Of a DNA stretch of 64,000 nucleotides, positions 25,608-34,086 are shown one piece after another (position 1 is the stretch's first letter; the number at the start of each line of letters is the position of its first letter). The translations under genes and the position numbers were made by a program. The notes beneath the pieces are model-generated. The model worked only from the letters and a program-made list of their open reading frames with translations. It did no database searches and was not told the DNA's origin. Origin of the DNA: Hominisplanchenecus_A murintestinalis (GTDB lineage: Bacteria; Bacillota; Clostridia; Lachnospirales; Lachnospiraceae); contig NZ_CALPCM010000013.1 in NCBI RefSeq assembly GCF_943193015.1, positions 6,121 to 70,120 of the forward strand, read 5' to 3'.

Positions 25608-26489
25608 CTATCTTATCTTCATCTTCCAGAGATGGTTCAGCGCTCCGTGCCCATGCCCGATTCCCGGACTGTTTTCCAGGCAGCCTGTCAGATATGTTTT
25701 CGCCTCCCGTACGGCTTCCTCCAGAGAATATCCCTTTGCCAGATTGCAGGCAATCGCGGACGACAACGTGCAGCCTGTTCCATGAGTATGCCGTGTCTCC
25801 ACGCGCCTGCCCGGAAACCAAATGCCTTTCTCTCCGTCATACAGATAGTCGGCAGGCGCACCTTTGCGGTGCCCTCCTTTTATCAGGAACGCCGTGTGCC
25901 AGTGCTCAGAAAAGGCATACGCCATGTTTTCCGTCCATAAAACGCTTCCGCAATCCGCTTCTTTACTCTGCTCTTCTATAGCCGCCTTTGGATAGCTCCC
26001 ACTGCTGCTCTGCATTTCTTCTTTACCCAAAGAACCCTTTAGAAAATCTGCCAGCTTTCCGGCTTCCGGCACATTCGGCGTAACCAGCGTAACTTTGGGA
26101 AACAAGATTTGCCGCATCGCTTCTGCCGCATCGGAGCGCAAAAGTTCTCGGCCGCTGCTGGAAACCATGACCGGATCGAGCACGACGTGTTCCAGCCCCC
26201 AGCGTTCGATTGCTTCGCTTATCACTTCTACATTTTCTCTGGAGTACACCATCCCAATCTTCACCGCATCCGGCCGAATATCCTCCAGCACACTGGAAAG
26301 CTGCGCCGCCACAACCTCCGGAGGCAGCTCTTCCACTCGCTGGACGCCAAGGGTATTCTGGGCAGTTACGGCAGTAATCACACTCATTCCGTAAACTCCA
26401 TAGGCGCACATCACTTTCAAATCTGCCTGAATGCCCGCCCCCCCGCCGGAATCCGACCCTGCAATGGTAAGCACTTTCTTATTCATCAT
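25608..26489 (-). CDS. thiD: HMP/HMP-phosphate kinase
   Basis: A 293-residue ribokinase-fold enzyme phosphorylating hydroxymethylpyrimidine twice. TIAGSDSGGGAGIQADLK, DPVMVSSSG, VTPNVPEA, LIKGGH and the anion-hole THGTGCTLSSA are present. It is about 25 residues longer than the usual ~266: the extra piece (about 150-178, Ser/Glu/Lys-rich) lies before LIKGGH and probably loops out on the surface. The start overlaps the thiC stop by 11 bases, so translation is coupled. Confidence 0.94.
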   Translation of the reverse strand: MMNKKVLTIAGSDSGGGAGIQADLKVMCAYGVYGMSVITAVTAQNTLGVQRVEELPPEVVAAQLSSVLEDIRPDAVKIGMVYSRENVEVISEAIERWGLEHVVLDPVMVSSSGRELLRSDAAEAMRQILFPKVTLVTPNVPEAGKLADFLKGSLGKEEMQSSSGSYPKAAIEEQSKEADCGSVLWTENMAYAFSEHWHTAFLIKGGHRKGAPADYLYDGEKGIWFPGRRVETRHTHGTGCTLSSAIACNLAKGYSLEEAVREAKTYLTGCLENSPGIGHGHGALNHLWKMKIR

Positions 26490-27786
26490 AAATATTTACG
26501 ATTTCACCGTCCAGGATACGGTTCATATTTTTCACCGCGCAGAAGTTCCCGCACATGCTGCAGGTATCCTCTTTTTCCGGCTTCGCAGACGCACGGTAAC
26601 GCCTTGCCTTTTCCGGGTCGATACTCAGTTCAAACATGCCTTCCCAGTCCAGCTTCTTCCGGGCTTCGCTCATCCGGTTGTCCCAGTCCACTGCGCCTTT
26701 AATGCCTTTCGCCACATCCGCCGCATGAGCCGCAATCCTTGACGCGATAATTCCTTCCTTCACATCTTCCAAATCCGGCAGGCGCAGATGCTCGGCAGGC
26801 GTCACATAGCACAGGAACGATGCGCCGTATGCCGCCGCCACCGCGCCGCCAATCGCCGCCGTAATGTGGTCGTACCCCGGAGCCACGTCTGTCACCAGAG
26901 GCCCCAGCACATAAAACGGAGCGCCCTGGCAGATGGTCTGCTGGATTTTCATATTTGCCGCAATCTGGTCAAGCGGCATATGTCCCGGTCCCTCAACCAT
27001 TACCTGTACATCCTTCTCCCAGGCGCGTTTCGTCAGCTCTCCCAGGGTAATCAACTCTTCAATCTGGGAAATATCCGAGGCATCCTTTAAACATCCCGGG
27101 CGGCAGGCGTCCCCAAGGCTCATAGTAATATCATATTCCCGGCAGATATCCAGAATCTCGTCATAATGCTCATAAAACGGATTTTCCTCCCCCGTCATTT
27201 CCATCCATGCGAAAATAATGGAACCGCCCCTGGACACGATATTCGTGAGACGCTTATTCCTCTTAAATTTCCCGGCAGTTTCCCTATTGATGCCACAGTG
27301 GATTGTCATAAAATCCACCCCGTCCTCCGCATGCATCTTCACAATATCCAGCCATTCCTGAGATGTGATTTCTTTCAGCGGCTTATGATAATACACTACC
27401 GCGTCATAAATCGGCACTGTACCGATGATAGCCGGGCACTCGCTGGTCAGTCTTCGCCGGAACGTCCGGGTATCGCCGTAGGAACTCAAATCCATAATCG
27501 ACTCCGCCCCCATTGCCACAGCGCTGTTTACTTTCGCCACTTCCACATCCATGTCCTTACAGTCCCTGGAAATCCCCAGGTTTACATTGATTTTCGTCTT
27601 AAGCCTGGAACCAATCGCTGCAGGGCTTAAAGACGTGTGACGCTTATTCGCAGGGATAATCGCCTGTCCCTTCGCCATCAGCTCCATCAGCTCCTTGACA
27701 TCCATCTCCTCTTTCGCCGCCGCAGCTTCCATCTCCGGGGTGACAATCCCTTTTCTTGCGGCATCCATCTGTGTTGTGTAATCCAT
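26479..27786 (-). CDS. thiC: HMP-phosphate synthase
   Basis: A 435-residue radical SAM enzyme converting aminoimidazole ribotide to HMP phosphate. The C-terminal CSMCGNFCAVK (C-x2-C-x4-C) binds the [4Fe-4S] cluster, and VEGPGHMPLDQI and the SLGDACRPGC block are typical. It is the short form common in anaerobes. The ATG at 27786 (MDYTTQMDAARKG) follows GAAACAGGAGGAATGT. The frame is open further upstream, but that part is the riboswitch leader and not coding. It is first in the operon and directly under TPP riboswitch control. Confidence 0.96.
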   Translation of the reverse strand: MDYTTQMDAARKGIVTPEMEAAAAKEEMDVKELMELMAKGQAIIPANKRHTSLSPAAIGSRLKTKINVNLGISRDCKDMDVEVAKVNSAVAMGAESIMDLSSYGDTRTFRRRLTSECPAIIGTVPIYDAVVYYHKPLKEITSQEWLDIVKMHAEDGVDFMTIHCGINRETAGKFKRNKRLTNIVSRGGSIIFAWMEMTGEENPFYEHYDEILDICREYDITMSLGDACRPGCLKDASDISQIEELITLGELTKRAWEKDVQVMVEGPGHMPLDQIAANMKIQQTICQGAPFYVLGPLVTDVAPGYDHITAAIGGAVAAAYGASFLCYVTPAEHLRLPDLEDVKEGIIASRIAAHAADVAKGIKGAVDWDNRMSEARKKLDWEGMFELSIDPEKARRYRASAKPEKEDTCSMCGNFCAVKNMNRILDGEIVNIYDE

Positions 27787-27830
27787 ACATTCCTCCTGTT
27801 TCGCTTTGTGGGTAATTCCCTTTACGGCAA

Positions 27831-27857
27831 CAAGGGCGTCCCTGACGGAACGCCCCT
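27831..27857 (-). terminator. Putative expression-platform hairpin between TPP riboswitch and thiC
   Basis: GGGGCGTTCC and GGGACGCCC pair around a short loop about 30 bases after the aptamer. On the minus strand it is followed by TTGTTGCC, a weak U-tract. It may be a regulated terminator or a leader stem. Confidence 0.55.
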
Positions 27858-27888
27858 GTTTTCTGCACTCACTGCGCACATATTCTCT

Positions 27889-27975
27889 CATTTCCTACGC
27901 CGGCATTATCCGTATCAGGTTCATGGGTCGAAATCCGCTCGTATTTCCTCTCAGCCGGCGCGCCAGCTCCCCGTT
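27889..27975 (-). ncRNA. TPP riboswitch (THI element)
   Basis: On the minus strand the conserved THI-box pieces occur in order: ACGGGGAGC, GGCTGAGAGG, GACCC, GAACCTGATACGGATAATG and CCGGCGTAGG. They pair into the known TPP aptamer. It precedes thiC and should switch off the whole thi operon when TPP is plentiful. Together with its promoter and expression hairpin it fills the 315-base gap between thiC and telA. Confidence 0.95.
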
Positions 27976-27996
27976 ACTTTATCAACTTGTGCTTTT

Positions 27997-28025
27997 ATGA
28001 TAAGCCCTGCCTGGAAATTTGTCAA
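27997..28025 (-). promoter_or_regulatory. thi operon promoter
   Basis: On the minus strand TTGACA (28025-28020), a 17-base spacer and TATCAT (28002-27997), just upstream of the TPP aptamer. Confidence 0.8.
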
Positions 28026-28101
28026 ATGGGTTTTCAGAATTCACTTATTTTATATATATGGAAAACAACCGCTTCCAAAAAACGCAATATCCCCATTCTG
28101 C

Positions 28102-29256
28102 CTACCGCGCCCCTACTGTACTGAGCAGTTTACTTTTCAGTTCTCCCTCAATCTTCCGCATTTCTATCTCCGCCGCCTGCCTCTTTTCCCGTCCTTCCCG
28201 CTGGATACGAAGCACTTCATCGAGAGTAGAAATCAGGGATTCATTTGTTGCTTTCAGAGTTTCAATGTCTACAATCCCGCGTTCGGACTCTTTGGCCGTC
28301 TCGATGGTAGCCATTTTGAGGGTCTGGGCGTTTTTGCGGAGCAGTTCGTTTGTCATATCCGTGACTTCCCGCTGGGCTTTCGCTGCCTGAGAAGCATGGG
28401 ACACGCCAAGAGCCAGCACCATCTGGCTCTTCCAGAGCGGCACTGTGTTTACCAGAGTAGACTGGATTTTTTCAGCCATTGTTGTGTCGTTCTCCTGGAT
28501 CAGCCGGAGCTGGGGGGCTGTCTGCAGAGAAATCTGGCGGGTCAGCTCCAAATCATAAAGCTTTTTCTCAAAACGTCCGCACATGGAATCCAAATCGCGT
28601 ACAGCCTGGGCGTCTTCGGGAAGCCCTGACTGATCGGCTTTCTGCATAAGTGCAGGCAATTCCTCTGCCCTTACCTGAGCCAGCTTCTTTTTTCCTGCCA
28701 GGATATACATAGACAGTTCCTTAAAGTAAGTTTTATTCAGTTCATACATCTTGTCCAGCATTGCCACGTCTTTCATGAGCTGAACCTGATGCCCTTCCAG
28801 CACCCGGGTGATTTTGGTCACATTCGCTTCTGCCTTTACATACTTAGACTTCATAGCGCCCAGTTTATTTGTTCCTTTCTTAAAAAAGCCAAAAACACCT
28901 TTCTCTTCTTCCACAGCGTCAAAGCTTTTAAGCTCTGCAACCACATTTGTAAGCATGTCCCCGACCTCTCCCAGGTCTTTCGTGCGCACGTTTTCAAGCG
29001 CAGACTCCGAAAAGTCCGCCATCTTTTTCTGCGCCCCCGCCCCATACTGCAAAATCATGCCGGAATTGTGCAAATCAATCTGTTTTGAAAAGTCCTCTAC
29101 CATCTTCTTTTCTTCCTCTGACAAAATGGACTCTTCATAAACCGGAACCTCTGCCGGTTTTTCCGGCGCCGCTGCAGGCACAGGCGCTTTCTCTTCCTCA
29201 AATGGATGGAACGTCAATGTCGGCGTTTCCTGAAAATCTTTAAATTCTTCTCTCAT
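28102..29256 (-). CDS. TelA/KlaA-family toxic anion resistance protein
   Basis: A 384-residue cytoplasmic helical protein of the TelA family (first linked to tellurite resistance; in Bacillota often called YceH). An acidic/Pro-rich N-terminus (about 1-45) is followed by long helices with heptad-like spacing and the conserved C-terminal segment QTLKMATIETAKESERGIVD and TLDEVLRIQ. The molecular role is not settled; a link to envelope stress is the current view. It lies 22 bases after the XpaC-like gene, the usual pairing. The ATG at 29256 follows CGGGAGGATGAC. Confidence 0.88.
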   Translation of the reverse strand: MREEFKDFQETPTLTFHPFEEEKAPVPAAAPEKPAEVPVYEESILSEEEKKMVEDFSKQIDLHNSGMILQYGAGAQKKMADFSESALENVRTKDLGEVGDMLTNVVAELKSFDAVEEEKGVFGFFKKGTNKLGAMKSKYVKAEANVTKITRVLEGHQVQLMKDVAMLDKMYELNKTYFKELSMYILAGKKKLAQVRAEELPALMQKADQSGLPEDAQAVRDLDSMCGRFEKKLYDLELTRQISLQTAPQLRLIQENDTTMAEKIQSTLVNTVPLWKSQMVLALGVSHASQAAKAQREVTDMTNELLRKNAQTLKMATIETAKESERGIVDIETLKATNESLISTLDEVLRIQREGREKRQAAEIEMRKIEGELKSKLLSTVGAR

Positions 29257-29278
29257 GTCATCCTCCCGTTTCAATATA

Positions 29279-30541
29279 TTAGCTGTTCAACGGCGTATTG
29301 CGCGCGCCAAAATCTGCGCCTGTCAATCCCTCCTGCGCCAGCATTGTCTGCAGCACGGTGATATCTGAGGAAATATCCCACGCCTTGTCCTGAAAAAAGC
29401 TGTCCAGAAGATTTTCAAACGCCTGGTTAATGGTATCCAGGGTTCCCTCTATTTCCTGCCTTGCAGAAAGGATATTGCTGCCCTGCACAGGCTGAGCCGC
29501 CATATCCTGATAAGCTTCCAGCAGTTTCACGGTAGTAGGCAGATAATACCCCATAAACTTATGCAGCTCATCCACAAGCTCCGGCTGCTTCTCCACTCTC
29601 TGGAAAATCTTCTGTACAATCAGTTCCATGCGGGAAATCTTTTCCTCTATTTCCCTTCCGGAAACGGCATCCCGGCATGTCCTTATTTTCCTGAGATATT
29701 CTTCACCTTCATGGATAACTTTCTGCGCCGCCTCTGGCAGTCCCGGATTATCCTCTGCATTCAAGCTCTCGGGCGCTGCGCTTTGCCGCTCTTTTTCTCC
29801 CTCTATCCGCAGCCGCTGGCGTTCCTCAAGCTGCGCCTGTGCCGCACAGTACATATCATACGCTTCATGGCTCACCATTAAGCAAGTCTCCTGCTTATCC
29901 AAATGTCCCTGCAGGAACATTCCTCTCCGCAGCATATTCCGTATATCGCGGCGTACATAACCCTCTGATTTTCCCACTGACGCTGCCAGTTCCCTGAGCG
30001 AGCAGTAGTTTCTGTTCCTGAAATTCCCTATGTAGGCCCGGAAACGTTTCACCCGCCTTATCATTCGTGTTCCCATTCCGCCTACAATGCCGCCGGCAAG
30101 CGCAAAAGGCAGGAACGCCGCCGCCACTTTCAGAGGCACGGGAAATCCCCCCAAAATCCCTACCCAAAGCAGAATCACTGCCGCAATACCAAGCCCCCCT
30201 GCCAATGTATAACCGCTTACGGAGAGCGCAATTCCCCCTCCCATCGTTCCGGCTGTGCTCCGAAACAGTGCATTTGCGCTTACAGGCACCATCTGATTCA
30301 TACCCTGTTTCTTCTTTTCACGCATCCCCTGCTTCGGGGACACATTGCGGTACTTTCCTTTTCGGTTTCCCTCATTAAGCTTTTCTTCTGCATAGGATAG
30401 CCCCTGGCTGACTCCCTCCACTGCCTGGTTGATTGTCCGGCTGATTGTCTCATTTAATTTCTGAAAATCCTGGGAATCAATCGCAGACTGCACAAGATTC
30501 CTGATGTCATTACCTAAATTTGACCAGTCCTGATTTGTCAT
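29279..30541 (-). CDS. XpaC-like (5-bromo-4-chloroindolyl phosphate hydrolysis) membrane protein
   Basis: A 420-residue protein. The N-terminal ~75 residues are polar, two transmembrane helices lie at about 105-130 and 133-155, and the rest is helical and cytoplasmic. The family is named XpaC after a phosphatase-like phenotype, but no hydrolase active site is seen. The C-terminal part (KISRMELIVQKIFQRVEKQP...FMGYYLPTTVKLLEAY) is the conserved XpaC signature. It is the first gene of a two-gene operon with telA, and the pair probably acts together at the membrane. Confidence 0.85.
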   Translation of the reverse strand: MTNQDWSNLGNDIRNLVQSAIDSQDFQKLNETISRTINQAVEGVSQGLSYAEEKLNEGNRKGKYRNVSPKQGMREKKKQGMNQMVPVSANALFRSTAGTMGGGIALSVSGYTLAGGLGIAAVILLWVGILGGFPVPLKVAAAFLPFALAGGIVGGMGTRMIRRVKRFRAYIGNFRNRNYCSLRELAASVGKSEGYVRRDIRNMLRRGMFLQGHLDKQETCLMVSHEAYDMYCAAQAQLEERQRLRIEGEKERQSAAPESLNAEDNPGLPEAAQKVIHEGEEYLRKIRTCRDAVSGREIEEKISRMELIVQKIFQRVEKQPELVDELHKFMGYYLPTTVKLLEAYQDMAAQPVQGSNILSARQEIEGTLDTINQAFENLLDSFFQDKAWDISSDITVLQTMLAQEGLTGADFGARNTPLNS

Positions 30542-30668
30542 TTTTTACTCACCTCAAATTTAATACGCACTTTTCATAACCGCCTTGCCCGCGGCCGGCT
30601 TGCTGCCATTTTCTTAATTATAACCTTATCTGCCGTAAACTACAACGAACTTTTTTCTTAAAAAACCC

Positions 30669-30695
30669 TTGCATTTTCCATTCCATAGGTATAAT
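30669..30695 (+). promoter_or_regulatory. Possible promoter of hemolysin III gene
   Basis: TTGCAT (30669-30674) and a perfect TATAAT (30690-30695) have a short 15-base spacer, about 100 bases before the ATG. The -10 is convincing, the -35 is not. Confidence 0.4.
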
Positions 30696-30794
30696 ATATC
30701 CATAACATGACATAGTATTTAAAACTACATTAAGTATTATTGACTCTACTTATTGTATTGGCGCATTTTATTTTAGCAGAAAGGAAGTACCACT

Positions 30795-31481
30795 ATGGCA
30801 AAAGAAATAAAAATGGCATCAAAAAAATTAAAAGACCCCGGCAGCGCAATTACTCATTTTATCGGCATGATGATGGCGGTTTTTGCGGCAACCCCGCTTT
30901 TGATCAAGGCATTCAGGAATCCTGACCGTCTCCATCTGGTTTCACTTACGATTTTTATCCTGAGTATGATTCTTCTCTATGCTGCCAGTACGATTTATCA
31001 TTCCCTTGATTTATCCGAGCGGGCAAACCGTATTTTACGGAAAATCGACCATATGATGATTTTTATCCTAATTGCAGGAACTTACACCCCTGTTTGTCTG
31101 ATTGTACTGAATAACCGGACAGGATATCTGCTCTGCGCTCTGGTATGGGCGATTGCACTTGTGGGCATCGTAGTAAAAGCTTGCTGGATTACCTGCCCAA
31201 AATGGTTTTCCTCCGTGCTTTACATCGGCATGGGATGGGTATGCGTGCTGGCATTTACCCAGATTGTAAACGCCCTTCCGCCCGCCGCATTTGGCTGGCT
31301 TTTGGCCGGAGGCATTATCTACACGATCGGCGGTGTAATTTACGCCCTGAAGCTGCCTATTTTCAACTCCATGCACCCTTCCTTCGGCTCTCATGAAATC
31401 TTTCATCTGTTCGTGATGGGCGGAAGCATCTGCCACTTCGTGCTGATGTATGCTTTTGTGGCGGGAATGCCGATTGCATAG
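30795..31481 (+). CDS. Hemolysin III/PAQR-family membrane protein
   Basis: A 228-residue protein with seven membrane helices. The family metal-site motifs are present: STIYHSL (with the preceding Ser), KIDHMMIFILIAGTYTP, and HEIFHLFVMGGSICHF near the C-terminus. PAQR proteins coordinate zinc with three His in these positions and many are thought to be hydrolases of lipid-like substrates; the bacterial role is uncertain and the hemolysin name is historical. An AAGGAAGTACCACT ribosome site precedes the ATG. The gene stands alone and is closed by a large hairpin. Confidence 0.92.
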   Translation: MAKEIKMASKKLKDPGSAITHFIGMMMAVFAATPLLIKAFRNPDRLHLVSLTIFILSMILLYAASTIYHSLDLSERANRILRKIDHMMIFILIAGTYTPVCLIVLNNRTGYLLCALVWAIALVGIVVKACWITCPKWFSSVLYIGMGWVCVLAFTQIVNALPPAAFGWLLAGGIIYTIGGVIYALKLPIFNSMHPSFGSHEIFHLFVMGGSICHFVLMYAFVAGMPIA

Positions 31482-31510
31482 AGCTGTTCCTCAGCATTTG
31501 TCAAAATGAG

Positions 31511-31613
31511 AAACGGGCGGCTGCAAAACAAGCGATTCCGGCGGCATACAGTACTTATATTTGATTATGTGTACCATATGCCGCCGGACTCTTGTTTTTA
31601 CAGCCGCCCGTTT
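31511..31613. terminator. 103-bp three-part palindrome between convergent genes
   Basis: Outer arms AAACGGGCGGCTG / CAGCCGCCCGTTT (13 of 13), middle arms AAAACAAG / CTTGTTTT (8 of 8) and inner arms TCCGGCGGCATA / TATGCCGCCGGA (12 of 12) form one long interrupted hairpin with a 28-base tip. It ends in TTTTCTTTATT on the plus strand and lies 3 bases from the next minus-strand stop. It is a bidirectional terminator at least, and is unusually large for one. Confidence 0.75.
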
Positions 31614-31616
31614 TCT

Positions 31617-34070
31617 TTATTCCGTAATCGGATCGAGATATGTGATAAACACATTCCCCGCCTCTTCAAACATATCTTTGCTGTCCTGCAGCCCTGCGTA
31701 GGTCAGTTCTTCGTCCCCTTTCTCCAAAAGCCTGGTGTTGTACTCATCATAGCCTCCGATAATCACCACCCCGCCGGGCGTCTTCGCCAGCACCGGGGTT
31801 CCGGCGCTTACAAAATACAGCACCTGCTCCAGTGTACATCCGGTAAGGTCGAGAACCCTCTGGCTCATCTCTGACTGTATAACTGCCGCATCCAGCTTAT
31901 ATTCCCGAAACACTTCAGGGAAGGTCTTGACATTCAAATCCAGCTTCGTTTGCTTATTTCCTCTCTCCCATACCATCCTCTGTTTCCCGTCAACTACAAC
32001 GCCCAGCATCTCATCTGCCCTGCGGATTGCCTGGTTCGCAGAAGTATAAATACCGTCCAGGTATCCTTTCGCATACACGTAATAAAGATCCTCGGACTTT
32101 TTCTTTGGCTCAAGAATAATCTCTTTCGACCCCTCAAAAATCTGCTGACGGCATTTAATAAGGCGGGGAGGCTCTGCAGCCTTTAACGCAGTTCCTACTT
32201 TCAGGATATGAATTTCCTTTTTCCTTTCCGAAACTGCCGTCGTCAGCCCAAAACTTGTCTCTTCGCTGGCAGCGCTTCCCACAATCTGGTCTTCCGGAGC
32301 TTCCTGATAGCCGCTTCCTGATTTACGGATGCGTTTAAGGGTCATCAGGCCATCCTTAATCTCTGCTTCGGATACATAACAGTCTTTGGGCGCGTAATCT
32401 TTCACCGTCTGCCCGGCTTCATTTACAATCAATATCTGATGCATCGGGAAAATTTCGCTTCCTTCATGGCTAAGGTCTATCTTTTCGGTATCCGCCAGCC
32501 CATAGGCAAGATCCTCTCCTATAAATCCCAGAAATTTTAGTCGCTGACCCTCTCCGCAGGTGATTTTCCGCATCGCATGAGTTTCCAAATCCATAACTGT
32601 AATTGCTGAAGCGTCGTATGGGTCTTTTCCATCCATCCACCCAAACTGCCTTCCCGATGCGGACGCCCCATAGCATCCATAGGCCAGCCCCGAAATCACT
32701 TTGTCCACCTGCCTGCTCTCCATATTCACAAAATATGCTTCTTCATTGACCAGCAGATAAAAACCATTTCTGTCCTTCGTCACATATGCCAGGGACTTGA
32801 CGTCCCGTTTCAACAGGGAAAACGCCTGATTCGTATCCACAAACAGGCATTCTGTCACTACCGAACTCCCTGCATCATAATAATAAACCGCCACGCCGGA
32901 CTCCCCTTCATGGATTCCCCGGTTCATATAACCGCAAACCAGAAAGTACATGCTCCCCTGCTCATCGATATTGACAACCTGTATATCATTCCGGTTATAC
33001 ATTGACCTGGAATCTAATTTCCCCTCCTGCGCAAAACTAAATACCTGTACCAGTTTATTCCCACTCACATCATAGCTCCACAGTGTACCCTCGCGTACAA
33101 AGGCAAAGAAGTTATTTTTCAAGTCATTCTTATACGTCACATCGCGTCCGGTAATTCCCAGAATAATACCTTTCTCACTCAAAATAGACGCTTCCGGATC
33201 AAACACTTCGCTGGTATCCCTTTCAAAATCCAGCAGAAGTATCCTGGAGTCCGTATAACGCATCCTGTAATATTCCGATACCCGGTACAGCTCCGTGCGG
33301 TTGTCCTCGTCAACGGCAGAAATCATATAGTCCAGGACAACCGTGCCTGTATTTTCATTCAGCTCACAGATATTCGGAACCGGCGCATAATAAAGCTTTG
33401 GTGATATCCCTTTCCAAATCATCTGGGACGTGCTGCTGTGGATATTCACATGTGCAAAAGTGGAATTGTCTGCCTCCGGATCCGGCTCCACAAACTCCTC
33501 AATATTTAAATCGTTCCCTTCCAGGCAGTTTTGGTAGAAATCGGTGGCAAAATCAATGTATGCCTTCGCATTCAATCCGTCCTGGCGTATAATCCTGGTA
33601 TAATAATAAATGTCACGGTTCCCGGAAGTAATTACGATTTTCAGCATATACTCTGTGTTGATCAGGATTTTATTCTGCAATTCCAGGGTAGCGGTCACAT
33701 ACTTTTCGCCCTCTTTGATTTTCGTTACTTTTGTATTTTCCATCGAAGTCTTTCCATCGGAGGTAAGCACCTCAAAGCTTACGCCGCTCACCTGGCGCTG
33801 AAAAGGCTGAATCTGAATCGTGAGCGTCCGCTCACTGCTGATTGGCGTGAGCGCATCACGCATCGCCATTACGTCCATTTCCTTCACATGGCCGTGCAGG
33901 CTGTTCATCTGTGTTTCTTCCTCCAGGACATAGACCAACGGCAGGGACGGCTCCCCCATTTCCTGCGTAGAATCCGGCTTCCCCCGATTGATAATCCTTC
34001 CAAATACAAATACTGCCGCGAAAAATATAAGCAGCAATATTCCTACCCTTATCATTATTTTTTTAACCAT
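31617..34070 (-). CDS. Large membrane-anchored protein with divergent C39-like C-terminus
   Basis: An 817-residue protein with an N-terminal membrane anchor (about 5-25), the rest predicted outside the cell. The middle (about 270-600) consists of beta-strand repeats of the kind seen in propeller-like domains (for example VREGTLWSYDVSGNKLV and ITVMDLETHAMRKITCGEG). The C-terminal ~130 residues resemble a papain-like C39 fold (GCTLEQVLYFVSAGTPVLA, GVVIIGGYDEYN, ending TYLDP). The catalytic His before the GGYD strand is absent and no catalytic Cys is evident, so it is probably not a peptidase. It begins 16 bases after the methyltransferase gene. I recognise it as a conserved lachnospiral protein type without a known function. 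Confidence 0.72.
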   Translation of the reverse strand: MVKKIMIRVGILLLIFFAAVFVFGRIINRGKPDSTQEMGEPSLPLVYVLEEETQMNSLHGHVKEMDVMAMRDALTPISSERTLTIQIQPFQRQVSGVSFEVLTSDGKTSMENTKVTKIKEGEKYVTATLELQNKILINTEYMLKIVITSGNRDIYYYTRIIRQDGLNAKAYIDFATDFYQNCLEGNDLNIEEFVEPDPEADNSTFAHVNIHSSTSQMIWKGISPKLYYAPVPNICELNENTGTVVLDYMISAVDEDNRTELYRVSEYYRMRYTDSRILLLDFERDTSEVFDPEASILSEKGIILGITGRDVTYKNDLKNNFFAFVREGTLWSYDVSGNKLVQVFSFAQEGKLDSRSMYNRNDIQVVNIDEQGSMYFLVCGYMNRGIHEGESGVAVYYYDAGSSVVTECLFVDTNQAFSLLKRDVKSLAYVTKDRNGFYLLVNEEAYFVNMESRQVDKVISGLAYGCYGASASGRQFGWMDGKDPYDASAITVMDLETHAMRKITCGEGQRLKFLGFIGEDLAYGLADTEKIDLSHEGSEIFPMHQILIVNEAGQTVKDYAPKDCYVSEAEIKDGLMTLKRIRKSGSGYQEAPEDQIVGSAASEETSFGLTTAVSERKKEIHILKVGTALKAAEPPRLIKCRQQIFEGSKEIILEPKKKSEDLYYVYAKGYLDGIYTSANQAIRRADEMLGVVVDGKQRMVWERGNKQTKLDLNVKTFPEVFREYKLDAAVIQSEMSQRVLDLTGCTLEQVLYFVSAGTPVLAKTPGGVVIIGGYDEYNTRLLEKGDEELTYAGLQDSKDMFEEAGNVFITYLDPITE

Positions 34071-34086
34071 TCCTGTGTGCCTCCCC

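Noticed and set aside
27787..27891. N-terminal extension of ThiC
   Set aside because: The frame is open but covers the riboswitch expression platform; thiC has a strong ribosome site at 27786.
27637..28629. Plus-strand open frame of 330 codons
   Set aside because: It runs antisense through thiC, the TPP riboswitch and telA, all of which are secure on the other strand.
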